Notes: generated by a model from the letters alone, not told the origin. A stretch of DNA of 8,106 nt from JBEKTY01 sp049515555 (GCA_049515555.1 JBEKTY010000261.1:1-8106), one strand, 5' to 3'; shown: positions 1-6,357, counted from the stretch's first letter. Program-made: numbers and translations.

Positions 1-20
1 AGGATCGGGGAAAACCTCTT

Positions 21-51
21 GGTGGGGCTCGCTGCGCTCGACCCACCCTAC
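21..51. repeat. Dispersed short palindromic element, copy 1
   Basis: This 31-bp element runs from GGTGGGGCTCGCTG to CCCACCCTAC. The outer 6-bp arms GGTGGG (21-26) and CCCACC (42-47) are exact complements, so it can form a short hairpin. A second copy at 3802-3833 matches it except for a small difference in the loop (TGCG against TCTGG). Two copies almost 3.8 kb apart, both in gaps of the same operon, mark it as a dispersed repeat rather than chance. I recall similar GGTGGGTCGAG-type intergenic palindromes in planctomycete genomes; that is memory, not a search. Confidence 0.7.
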
Positions 52-53
52 GA

Positions 54-133
54 TTTCAGCAATATTTATTGTAGTCGGCACACGCCGTGTGCCGGATTTC
101 CGCACACGGCGTGTGCGGACTACATTGCTGAAA
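54..133. repeat. 80-bp imperfect inverted repeat at the 3' end of the exporter operon
   Basis: The ends TTTCAGCAAT (54-63) and ATTGCTGAAA (124-133) are exact complements. Inside them, 70-94 pairs with 100-124 over 25 bp with two mismatches, around a 5-base loop (95-99); the left flank carries about seven extra bases (64-70). Each arm also contains its own 15-bp palindrome, GCACACGCCGTGTGC at 78-92 and GCACACGGCGTGTGC at 102-116. The element starts one base after the TAG stop of the last operon gene. On the minus strand it could end transcription or protect the 3' end of the mRNA, but no T-run follows, so it is not a classic intrinsic terminator. It could also be a small non-autonomous mobile element. 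Confidence 0.75.
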
Positions 134-134
134 C

Positions 135-1469
135 CTATCGCAGGGCTTCCAGCGGGCGGAGGCGCATGGCGGAGAGGGCGGGGATCAGGCCGCCCAGTCC
201 GCCCATCAGCAGGGTGAGGCAGACGCCGACGGCCCAGGTGTGGGCGTCGACCGAGAGTTGGAGCACGACGAACTTGCCGCCGCCCGTGCTGCCGGCCATC
301 ATGCTGCTGGCCGTCCAGCCGTCGGAGAGCGAGCCCAAGGCGCAGCCCGCCAGGCCGCCCACCAGGGCAATGACCAGCGACTCCAGCAGGAAGGAGACGA
401 GGATCTGCCGGCGTTTGTAGCCCAAGAGCCGCAGCACGCCGATGTCCTGGATGCGGTGACTCACGGCGGCGAACATGGTGTTCATCACTCCCAGCACGCC
501 GCCGATGGACATGACCACGGTAACGAAAATGATGGCCACGAGAAACTGCTGATTGGTTTCCGAGAGGGCTTCGTAATATTCGGTTTCGAGCCGGGCCGAG
601 ACCGAGGCCTGCTTATACTCGGAGCTCAAATAGGTCTTGAGCTGCTCGGCCGTCGCGGCGTCTTTGGTGCGGATCAGGAGCGAGCTGCAGGTATCCTTGC
701 CGAAGATGGGCCCGACGAGCGAGCGTTTGGCCCACAGCTCGGAACCGAAGGCCGAGCCGGCCGATTTCATGATGCCGGTGACGATCCAGGTCCGCTCGCC
801 GAGGCGGAAGCGGTCGCCGACGCCCAGGCGGTCGGCGGCCGCGGCCGCGGCGCGCTCTTCGGCGGTGCGGTCGGCAGCCAGCACGCGGGCCAGGCCCTCG
901 CCCAGCACGGTTTGCACGGCCGGGGCGGCGCCGCTCTCCGCCTCGGGCAACTCCGCGACCCCCGCCTCGGAGAACCAGCGGCCGCCCGGCAGCAGCTCCA
1001 CCTCATGCACCTTGACGGCCACGGCCGGGTCCTCGATCCCGCGCAACTGGAGGAATCGCCGCTGCGCCCCGCTGGCCGTGGCGTGCGGCAGCGGCTGATT
1101 GACGATGAGGTACGTTTCGCGGCTGGCCAGCGGCCGGCCCGTGCGGGAATCGCGCTCGACCTGCGGCAGGTGCTCGATCTCGGCCAGATCGCTGACGCTT
1201 AAATTGCTGAACGACTCGTCGGTCGAGCCTTCGGCCAGCACGAGCACGTTGCCCGGCTGACCGGTGCCCTCGGTCATTCGCCGCATGCCGTTGGTGAAGG
1301 CCAGCATGACCACCAACAGGCCGATGACGAAGGTGAAGGCCAAGGCGGTCAAGAGCGTGGTGACCCAGCGGACACTCAAATTGCGGAGGGTGTAAGTGAG
1401 CGGCACGCGGTTGATCGCCAGCAGGGCGAGCACCGTTGCGCCCGCCAGGGCCAGTAGTTTCCAGACCAT
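135..1469 (-). CDS. ABC exporter permease, FtsX/MacB type (second permease)
   Basis: This is a 444-residue inner-membrane permease subunit of a MacB/LolCE-like exporter. It has the FtsX pattern: a transmembrane helix near 38-58, a large extracytoplasmic domain of about 245 residues, then three helices near 307-332, 355-380 and 411-432. The cytoplasmic segment SHRIQDIGVLRLLGYKRRQI (337-356) is the typical FtsX coupling region just after the second core helix. An additional hydrophobic stretch at 4-20 precedes the canonical start of the family (near VPLTYTLRNLSVRW, 22-35), so a GTG at residue 22 is an alternative start. No Shine-Dalgarno is seen before the chosen ATG; a heptamer repeat array begins four bases upstream. 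It is the last gene of the operon and has limited resemblance to the permease before it, which suggests a heterodimer as in LolC/LolE. Its stop abuts an inverted repeat. The substrate is unknown. Confidence 0.9.
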   Translation of the reverse strand: MVWKLLALAGATVLALLAINRVPLTYTLRNLSVRWVTTLLTALAFTFVIGLLVVMLAFTNGMRRMTEGTGQPGNVLVLAEGSTDESFSNLSVSDLAEIEHLPQVERDSRTGRPLASRETYLIVNQPLPHATASGAQRRFLQLRGIEDPAVAVKVHEVELLPGGRWFSEAGVAELPEAESGAAPAVQTVLGEGLARVLAADRTAEERAAAAAADRLGVGDRFRLGERTWIVTGIMKSAGSAFGSELWAKRSLVGPIFGKDTCSSLLIRTKDAATAEQLKTYLSSEYKQASVSARLETEYYEALSETNQQFLVAIIFVTVVMSIGGVLGVMNTMFAAVSHRIQDIGVLRLLGYKRRQILVSFLLESLVIALVGGLAGCALGSLSDGWTASSMMAGSTGGGKFVVLQLSVDAHTWAVGVCLTLLMGGLGGLIPALSAMRLRPLEALR

Positions 1470-1473
1470 ACGG

Positions 1474-1569
1474 TTTTCAGTGTTCAGTTTTCGGTGTTCA
1501 GTGTTCAGTTTTCGGTGTTCGGTGTTCGGTCTTGTTTACCGAAAACTGAACACCGAACACGGAAAACTG
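1474..1569. repeat. TKTTCRG heptamer array with inverted half, hairpin between permease genes
   Basis: Eight uninterrupted heptamers of form TKTTCRG occupy 1474-1529 (for example TTTTCAG, TGTTCAG, TTTTCGG). After an 8-base break, about four heptamers in the opposite orientation follow (1539-1566, one of them slightly altered). As a result 1485-1516 is complementary to 1538-1569 at 30 of 32 positions, around a 21-base loop. The stem ends two bases from the stop codon of the upstream permease and 15 bases from the start codon of the downstream one, so it fills the whole junction. It would be very stable in the mRNA and could attenuate or protect transcripts. The period of 7 fits no codon rhythm, so it is not coding. 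Confidence 0.9.
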
Positions 1570-1571
1570 GC

Positions 1572-2858
1572 TTATGCTACCTTGGCGAAGACTTCGGCCG
1601 GCTTGACGCGGCTGGCCGACCAGGCGGGCAGCAGGCTGCCCAAGAGGGCCGCGGCGGCCCCGACGCCCGCCCCCCACCACAGGGCCTGGTCCGGGATCAG
1701 GAAGCGGCCGAAGAAGGCCACGGGGAACTTTACCCCGCCATAATACCAGTTTATGCCGGCGTAGGTCAGGGCGGCGCTGGCCGTGCCCGCCGCCGTGCCC
1801 AGCAGCAGGGCTTCGCCCAGGACCAGCGACAGGATCTCTTTGGGGCCGAAACCGAGGACCTTCAACACGGCCATCTCCAGCCGCCGCTCCCGCACGCTGA
1901 TGCTGATGGCGTTGGCGATGACTAGCGCGAGCGTGGCCAGGCAGAAGGGGGCCAGCAGGCGGCGCATGATCCACAGCAGGTCGCGGAAGCTATCCAGGAA
2001 GGCGGCCATGCCCGAGGAGGCCGTCTCGCACTTCACCGGCGGATCGGCGTACAGCGGCGACTGGCTGATCTGCGCCGCCACGCGGTGGAAGGCCGTCATG
2101 TCGGGCAGCTTCAGCCACACCAGGCTCAGGCTGCGCTCGGCCCAGGGGTGCTTTCGCCCGCCGTGGGTCTGCGGGAAGCTGTCCAGGGCGTTGTTGTAAT
2201 AGTCGCGATTGAAGGCGGCGAAGTTGTCGTAGCGGCCCGGCGGGAAGACCCCCACCACCTCGAACTCCAGGTCCAGCTCCTTGAAGGTCGCAAACCCGTA
2301 CAGCGTGAACTTCTTGCCCAGGAAGTGCCGCAGGTCGGTGTCGCGGACGTCGCCGATCATCTTGTTCAGGTTCAGCAGGTGGTTCTGCCCCAGGATGATG
2401 CCGGAGGGCTTGGCCTTCAGGGCCTGGATGCCGCGCTGCAGCTCGGCGGACTCGGCCGTCGAAAGCTCGTCCAGGCCGTCCATCATCGTGGCCAGTTTCT
2501 CCGGATCGCAGGCCAGGCCGAAGATCATGCTCTCGCGGGTCAGCTTCTGAGGGTCCAGACTTCCGCCGTAGAACTGCCAGGTCATCGAGTCGGCGGGCTT
2601 TACGTCGCCGGGCTTCTGGGCCGCGCCCTCCGCCAGCGACGCGGCATAAGACAGCGGCAGACGGCTGGGGATCGACCAGCGCTCGGTGACGATGGCCTTC
2701 AGGTTCTCGTTCTTCTCGGTCGTCACGCGGTCGATGAACCACAGCACCGACCAGACCAGCGTGACCACGCACACCAGCATCATCGTGCCCAGGGCCGTGA
2801 GCACCGAGCGCAGCGGATTGCGGCAGAGATTCTTGAAGATCAGCGGGAGGAGTTTCAT
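1572..2858 (-). CDS. ABC exporter permease, FtsX/MacB type (first permease)
   Basis: This 428-residue protein has a short basic N-terminus (KNLCRNPLRS, 9-18), a first helix near 18-41, an extracytoplasmic domain of about 255 residues resembling the MacB periplasmic core, then helices near 300-321, 343-366 and 391-411. The stretch ERRLEMAVLKVLGFGPKEI (325-343) is the FtsX-family coupling segment that should contact the ATPase. The N-terminal NPLRS...LTALG and C-terminal PAWSASRVKPAEVF patterns are also typical. It should pair with the ATPase encoded at 3058-3780 and with the second permease. The ATG has no clear Shine-Dalgarno. A 199-bp gap holding two REP-like hairpins separates it from the ATPase gene, so its expression may be set apart from the promoter-proximal genes. 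The substrate is unknown. Confidence 0.92.
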   Translation of the reverse strand: MKLLPLIFKNLCRNPLRSVLTALGTMMLVCVVTLVWSVLWFIDRVTTEKNENLKAIVTERWSIPSRLPLSYAASLAEGAAQKPGDVKPADSMTWQFYGGSLDPQKLTRESMIFGLACDPEKLATMMDGLDELSTAESAELQRGIQALKAKPSGIILGQNHLLNLNKMIGDVRDTDLRHFLGKKFTLYGFATFKELDLEFEVVGVFPPGRYDNFAAFNRDYYNNALDSFPQTHGGRKHPWAERSLSLVWLKLPDMTAFHRVAAQISQSPLYADPPVKCETASSGMAAFLDSFRDLLWIMRRLLAPFCLATLALVIANAISISVRERRLEMAVLKVLGFGPKEILSLVLGEALLLGTAAGTASAALTYAGINWYYGGVKFPVAFFGRFLIPDQALWWGAGVGAAAALLGSLLPAWSASRVKPAEVFAKVA

Positions 2859-2895
2859 GGCTTATGAGTGGACCTTCACAAATTGCGGATTGGTC

Positions 2896-3020
2896 GGTCC
2901 CCTCTCCCTCCGGGAGAGGGTTAGGGTGAGGGGGAATGGGTGAAGATTCTGCCTCTCCGGTTCTCGTGACTAACGCAGGCTCCCCTCACCCCGGCCCTCT
3001 CCCGGAGGGAGAGGGGGACC
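2896..3020. repeat. Inverted pair of REP-like hairpins (BIME-like)
   Basis: The left arm (2896-2935) and the right arm (2981-3020) are reverse complements over about 40 bp, apart from a TTA/CCG difference and two single-base length changes. Each arm contains a perfect 9-bp hairpin, CCCTCTCCC against GGGAGAGGG, with a 3-base loop (stems 2900-2908/2912-2920 and 2995-3003/3007-3015). The 45 bases between the arms show nothing. Nested hairpins in opposed orientation are the layout of bacterial interspersed REP pairs. The element sits between the ATPase gene and the first permease gene, where such pairs are known in other bacteria to stabilise upstream mRNA or to stop 3' exonucleases. Confidence 0.85.
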
Positions 3021-3057
3021 GCGTGTGTAGTCCTCGCCGCAACTTGGCAGACTCCAG

Positions 3058-3780
3058 TCATGGTTTAGCCGCCTGCGGGTCGGCCTGCTCGACGAGTTGT
3101 CCTTTTTCGAGGTGCAGGATGCGATCGGCCCGGCGGGCGGCGCGGGGATCGTGCGTCACCAGGAGGATCGTCTTGGCCAGCGACTTTCGCAGCTCGCCCA
3201 GCAGATCGAGGATCTCGTCGGCGCTGCGGGCGTCGAGGTCGCCGGTGGGCTCGTCGGCCACGATCAAGGTGGGGTCGGTGACGATCGCCCGGGCGATGCC
3301 CACCCGCTGCTGCTGGCCGCCGGAGAGTTGCCCCGGGCGATGCCGCAGGCGGTCGGCCAGGCCCACCAGCTCCAGGGCCGTCATTACCTGCCGCCGGCGC
3401 TGGGCGGCCGACAATCGCAGCAGCCGCAACGGCAGCTCCACGTTCTCATAGGCCGTCAGTACGGGCAGGAGGTGGTAGAACTGGAAGATGAACCCCACGT
3501 GCTTGGTCCGCCAGTGGGCCAATTGCCCTTCCGACATGCTCGATATCGCCTGGCCGCCGACCCAGACTTCGCCCGCGCTGGGCGTATCCAGCCCGGCGAT
3601 GAGGTTCAGAAGCGTGGTCTTGCCGGAGCCGCTGGGCCCCATGAGGCCGAAGAACTCGCCCTCGGCCACGTCGAGCGTGAGGTCGTTGAGCACGTCCAGC
3701 CGCTCGCTGCCGCGGCGAAAATACTTGTGCACGCCGCGCAGGCGGACGATCATTCCGTTGGGTCCGGGGGCGGATTCCAT
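3058..3780 (-). CDS. ABC transporter ATP-binding protein, MacB/LolD type
   Basis: This 240-residue cytoplasmic ATPase powers the exporter. All nucleotide-binding motifs are present: Walker A GPSGSGKT (48-55), Q-loop glutamine at 100 in GFIFQFYHLLPVLTAYENV, signature LSGGQQQR (152-159), Walker B LIVADEPTGDLD (172-183, catalytic E177) and H-loop histidine 210 in VTHD. The FYHLLPVLTAYENVELPL region and the DEPTGDLD Walker B are characteristic of the LolD/MacB/FtsE group, and the length is normal for it. The reading frame stays open well upstream, but that part overlaps the preceding gene. I chose the ATG at 3780 because an AAGG lies five bases before it; an ATG at residue 10 is possible. The gene follows the fusion-protein gene after 68 bp and precedes the first permease after 199 bp. 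Confidence 0.95.
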   Translation of the reverse strand: MESAPGPNGMIVRLRGVHKYFRRGSERLDVLNDLTLDVAEGEFFGLMGPSGSGKTTLLNLIAGLDTPSAGEVWVGGQAISSMSEGQLAHWRTKHVGFIFQFYHLLPVLTAYENVELPLRLLRLSAAQRRRQVMTALELVGLADRLRHRPGQLSGGQQQRVGIARAIVTDPTLIVADEPTGDLDARSADEILDLLGELRKSLAKTILLVTHDPRAARRADRILHLEKGQLVEQADPQAAKP

Positions 3781-3801
3781 AATGGCCTTGTTCTGTTCCC
3801 T

Positions 3802-3855
3802 GGTGGGGCTCGCTCTGGCTCGACCCACCCTACTTTGCTCGACGCGCCCTACTTT
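3802..3855. repeat. Palindromic element copy 2 plus tandem 19-mers
   Basis: Bases 3802-3833 repeat the element at 21-51 (GGTGGGGCTCGC... CCCACCCTAC). Its right part, 3818-3836, is followed immediately by a second 19-base unit at 3837-3855 that differs at two positions (GCTCGACCCACCCTACTTT against GCTCGACGCGCCCTACTTT). The second unit contains the stop codon of the fusion-protein gene (CTA at 3849-3851, TAG on the minus strand). The repeat therefore supplies the end of that gene and fills nearly all of the gap to the ATPase gene. Confidence 0.75.
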
Positions 3856-5255
3856 GCGGGATGCTCCTGTGCTACTCGCGGCCGGCCCGGGTCGGCGGGG
3901 TGGGCAGCGGCCTTTTTTCCCGGGCAGTTCGCCGCCCCCGGCGACCGCTCGGCGAGAAAGGAGACCAGCGCGCTCATCTCGGGCTTCAAGTACACCCCTT
4001 CCTCTTCCCGCGGCACGATGACCTTCACGCGGACGGGAATGGCCCCCTTGGCGCGATCGGCGATGGGCATCAGCCGCGACACGACGCCCTGGTACATGCG
4101 GTCGGCAAAGGCCTCGGCGCGGACCTGGCACTTCTGGCCCACGGATACCTTGCTGATGTCCCGCTCCTGGATCGTCAACTCGACCTCCAGGTCGGCCAGG
4201 TCGGCCAGGTCGCAGAGGCTGAAGGAGCCGTTCATGGCGATGGGGTTGACGATGTTGCCTTCCTCGGCGTTTTTTTTGAGGATCGTGCCGCTGACCGGCG
4301 CGCGGATGATGCAGTTGTCCAGTCGCCACTTGGCCTTGACCAGGTCGGCCTGGGCGGCTTCGACGTCGGCCTTGGCGGCCGCGATGCGCTTCTCCCGCGA
4401 GCTCTCCATGAGCCGCAAGGCGAAGTCCAGCCCCTTCACCTTCTGCTCGGTCGAAAGGTACTTGCTCTCGGCCAGCTCGTAGTCCAACTGGGCCACGGCC
4501 TTGTGGGCAAAAAGCTCGCGGCTGCGCTCGTAATCCGACTTTAGCTGCACCAACAGGGCCCGGGACTCCTGCATCTCGGCCTCGGCCTGGCCGATCTCCT
4601 TGGGCCGGCTGGTCTCGAGTTCCGAAAGCCGCTGCCGGGCCGACTCCAAGGCGAACACCGCCCGGGTGTGATCGGCCCGGTAGTCTATGTCCTCCAATTC
4701 GGCCAGCACCTCGCCTTTGACGACCCGCCGCCCTTCGAGAATATAGGATTTCATGATCATCCCGCTGACCTTCGGGCTGACCAGGATCTGCCGAACCGGA
4801 ATGACGTAACCCTTCGAGTCCAGGGCGATGCTGCCCGAGGCGGCCACGGCCGGCTCGGGGTCGGCGCCGGCCGCCGGCGGCGGGGCCACCGCTAATTCCG
4901 GCCGCGGTTGCTTCAGCAGCAGATAGGCCAAAATTGCCACGACCACCGCCAGTGAACCGGCCACCAGCCAGGCCAGCGTGGCGCCGGGCGATCGGGCCGA
5001 GGCCGCCTGCCGCGGCAGGCGCAATGCCAGAACCCGCTCGCTCAACGTCCCCGGCTGCTCGGCCTGGAGATCATCCTGCCGGTCTTGGAATTTGGAGCGA
5101 TGCTCAGAGGTGGACACGATCGTTCCGGTCGGCCGGGTTTTCTGAATCGAAGAGAGGCAAGTTCCGTTCCGCCGGGCGAAAATGGGGAAAGCCCCCCGGT
5201 GGATTCCTTCCCACGCCCTAAAGGCAAGCCTGAAGCCGATCCAGGCTCCCTCCAT
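3849..5255 (-). CDS. HlyD/MacA-family membrane-fusion (periplasmic adaptor) protein
   Basis: This protein (468 residues from the ATG) is the adaptor of the exporter and should bridge the inner-membrane pump to the outer layers. One transmembrane helix lies near 93-115, followed by a Pro/Ala-rich linker. Lipoyl-like half-motifs follow at 159-188 (VSPKVSGMI...LEGRRVVKGEVLAELE) and 317-336 (IRAPVSGTILKKNAEEGNIV). They flank an alpha-helical hairpin of about 120 residues rich in Glu, Arg, Ala and Leu (193-312). A beta-barrel region follows from about 346 (LADLADLEVELTIQERD) and a membrane-proximal part ends near FLAE (434-437). The first 46 residues look unlike the family, and a GTG at 5117 after CGGAACGATC may be the true start (422 residues). 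The C-terminal 30 residues are low-complexity and end inside a repeat. It is the first gene of the operon. Confidence 0.93.
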   Translation of the reverse strand: MEGAWIGFRLAFRAWEGIHRGAFPIFARRNGTCLSSIQKTRPTGTIVSTSEHRSKFQDRQDDLQAEQPGTLSERVLALRLPRQAASARSPGATLAWLVAGSLAVVVAILAYLLLKQPRPELAVAPPPAAGADPEPAVAASGSIALDSKGYVIPVRQILVSPKVSGMIMKSYILEGRRVVKGEVLAELEDIDYRADHTRAVFALESARQRLSELETSRPKEIGQAEAEMQESRALLVQLKSDYERSRELFAHKAVAQLDYELAESKYLSTEQKVKGLDFALRLMESSREKRIAAAKADVEAAQADLVKAKWRLDNCIIRAPVSGTILKKNAEEGNIVNPIAMNGSFSLCDLADLADLEVELTIQERDISKVSVGQKCQVRAEAFADRMYQGVVSRLMPIADRAKGAIPVRVKVIVPREEEGVYLKPEMSALVSFLAERSPGAANCPGKKAAAHPADPGRPRVAQEHPAK

Positions 5256-5261
5256 CGTTCC

Positions 5262-5290
5262 ATGTTATCAAATCGTCCCCCTCGTGTCCA
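5262..5290 (-). promoter_or_regulatory. Candidate promoter of the exporter operon
   Basis: On the minus strand TGGACA (5290-5285) is followed after exactly 17 bases by TAACAT (5267-5262), five and four of six matches to the sigma-70 consensus. Transcription would then start at about 5255, on top of the first possible ATG of the fusion-protein gene. Either that ATG is used leaderless or translation starts further in, at the GTG at 5117. The prediction is from pattern only. Confidence 0.35.
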
Positions 5291-5411
5291 GCGCAGCCGG
5301 GGGCCGGTAGTGGTACAGTTTGGCCGGAATTTTCCCGGAGTATAGGGAAAAGAGCGAAAAGCCAGCCCGCAACCTTGACTACCCGGCGTCCTCCGATGTA
5401 GGTTGTTTGGA

Positions 5412-5681
5412 ATGAACACCAGACGTTTTGCCGTTTCGATCTTATTGCCGGTAGTGCTCGCGGCCGCCCTGCTATGGCTCGTAGTGTATTGGTGTGATAG
5501 CGCAGGAGCGGCTGGGTGGATCATCGCCGTTTTCGCGATCTATTTCCTTGCAAAGTACCTTGATGCTAGCTACCGGGTTCGGAAGATCAAAGCCGGGAAG
5601 CCGGAGAAATGCCCAGAGTGTCTAGGAACCGTCAATCCTGGCGCAAGTAAGTGCTGTCATTGCGGCAGCGGGCTTGACTAA
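5412..5681 (+). CDS. Small membrane protein with C-terminal zinc ribbon
   Basis: This 89-residue protein has two hydrophobic helices (about 7-27 and 35-49), a short basic linker (YRVRKIKAGK, 54-63) and a C-terminal CPEC (67-70) ... CxxC (81-84) pair spaced by ten residues, ending three bases-worth of residues later as GSGLD. The CxxC-x10-CxxC layout is a zinc-ribbon or rubredoxin-like knuckle, as in many double-zinc-ribbon membrane proteins. I chose the ATG at 5412, which has AGG nine bases upstream; a TTG at 5403 would add three residues. The gene is divergent from the exporter operon and convergent with the gene at 5747-6217. Its function is not known. Similar short proteins often sense or scaffold at the membrane, but nothing here shows that. 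Confidence 0.75.
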   Translation: MNTRRFAVSILLPVVLAAALLWLVVYWCDSAGAAGWIIAVFAIYFLAKYLDASYRVRKIKAGKPEKCPECLGTVNPGASKCCHCGSGLD

Positions 5682-5746
5682 CTCAACGGAAGCCAGAACG
5701 GTCGCGGCGGCTACGGCGTTAAGGGTGGCAGTGGACGGCAAACGCT

Positions 5747-6217
5747 CTATCGGCCCTTGCGGAGGGCCTTTACAACCGTGGATCGGGGAAGGTACTCGGC
5801 GAGGACATAATCGTCGGCGTACCCGTGCGAGATAAGCCAATTATCAAGCTTGTTCCATGCCTCTTCCGTCCAGTCAGTGAAGCCCACTACGCCCGGGGCT
5901 GTGTCAGCGATGATCGGCCATTCTGGGTAGCGAACGCCCAATGCTCTATGCCGGTCGTCGGGCTGCGAAGATTTCCAAGCAACGGCCAGTTCCCCGAGTG
6001 AGCCGACACGATTCCACGATTGCTTGGCACGGCCCGCAAAGATACGCCACCGCCAGGGCTTGAAGTCAAAGATCAACCCAAGCACACCCAGCGTAATCGC
6101 CACACCGGCAGCAATGTGAAGGTACATAGGGGATACCTTTTCGGAATGTACCGCAATCAAGAGCAGCCCAGCAAGGAGGGCAACGCTCCAGCCGACCCTA
6201 GCAAGAACTCTCTCCAC
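5747..6217 (-). CDS. Hypothetical two-helix membrane protein
   Basis: I do not recognise this 156-residue protein. Two hydrophobic helices (about 8-23 and 32-50) form an N-terminal hairpin, followed by a Trp-rich basic segment (FKPWRWRIFAGRAKQSW, 52-68) that should lie on the cytoplasmic face. A soluble domain of about 85 residues ends in a mixed helical stretch with TDWTEEAWNKLDNWLISHGY (114-133). The start is a GTG with a strong GGAGG seven bases upstream, the best ribosome-binding site in the window and unlike the weak ones of the exporter operon. It converges with the small zinc-ribbon gene across a 65-bp gap in which I see no clear terminator. Confidence 0.75.
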   Translation of the reverse strand: MERVLARVGWSVALLAGLLLIAVHSEKVSPMYLHIAAGVAITLGVLGLIFDFKPWRWRIFAGRAKQSWNRVGSLGELAVAWKSSQPDDRHRALGVRYPEWPIIADTAPGVVGFTDWTEEAWNKLDNWLISHGYADDYVLAEYLPRSTVVKALRKGR

Positions 6218-6304
6218 TGCCCACCCTCCCGTTGCACAAACGGCCAGAGCGCGTACAACGGCGGTAGTCCGAGCGCCAGTGTCGCCCCAGCGGCACCAAG
6301 AAAG

Positions 6305-6338
6305 AAGCCGGCGGTTTGCCCCCGCCGGCTTTCATTTT
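6305..6338 (-). terminator. Bidirectional intrinsic terminator
   Basis: AAGCCGGCGG (6305-6314) and CCGCCGGCTT (6322-6331) form a perfect 10-bp GC-rich stem around a 7-base loop. On the plus strand TTCATTTT follows; on the minus strand TTCTTTCTT follows. On the minus strand it lies about 27 bases after the stop of the transposase remnant, so it may once have ended that gene. It also insulates the gene at 5747-6217 from readthrough. Confidence 0.75.
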
Positions 6339-6357
6339 CCCCCGATCAGGGTTTCTG

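Noticed and set aside
240..1202. Long plus-strand open frame opposite the second permease
   Set aside because: It is rich in Gly, Ala, His and Gln as expected for the antisense of a GC-rich gene, and has no domain pattern, while the minus strand gives a clear FtsX permease.
4187..4215. GGCCAGGTC tandem repeat inside the adaptor gene
   Set aside because: It encodes DLADLADLE, a common strand at the beta-barrel of the family, so it is ordinary coding redundancy.
3781..4329. Upstream extension of the ATPase frame
   Set aside because: It overlaps the well-supported adaptor gene and reads as Arg/Pro/Gly-rich out-of-frame translation; the ATPase domain begins after the ATG at 3780.
5375..5403. 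TTGACT -35-like hexamer before the zinc-ribbon gene
   Set aside because: The hexamer 17 bases on is GTAGGT, a poor -10 box, so I did not list it as a promoter.
6218..6310. Minus-strand hydrophobic frame reading GAAGATLALGLPPLYALWPF
   Set aside because: It looks membrane-like but has no usable start codon after an in-frame stop, and it overlaps the start of the next gene in another frame.
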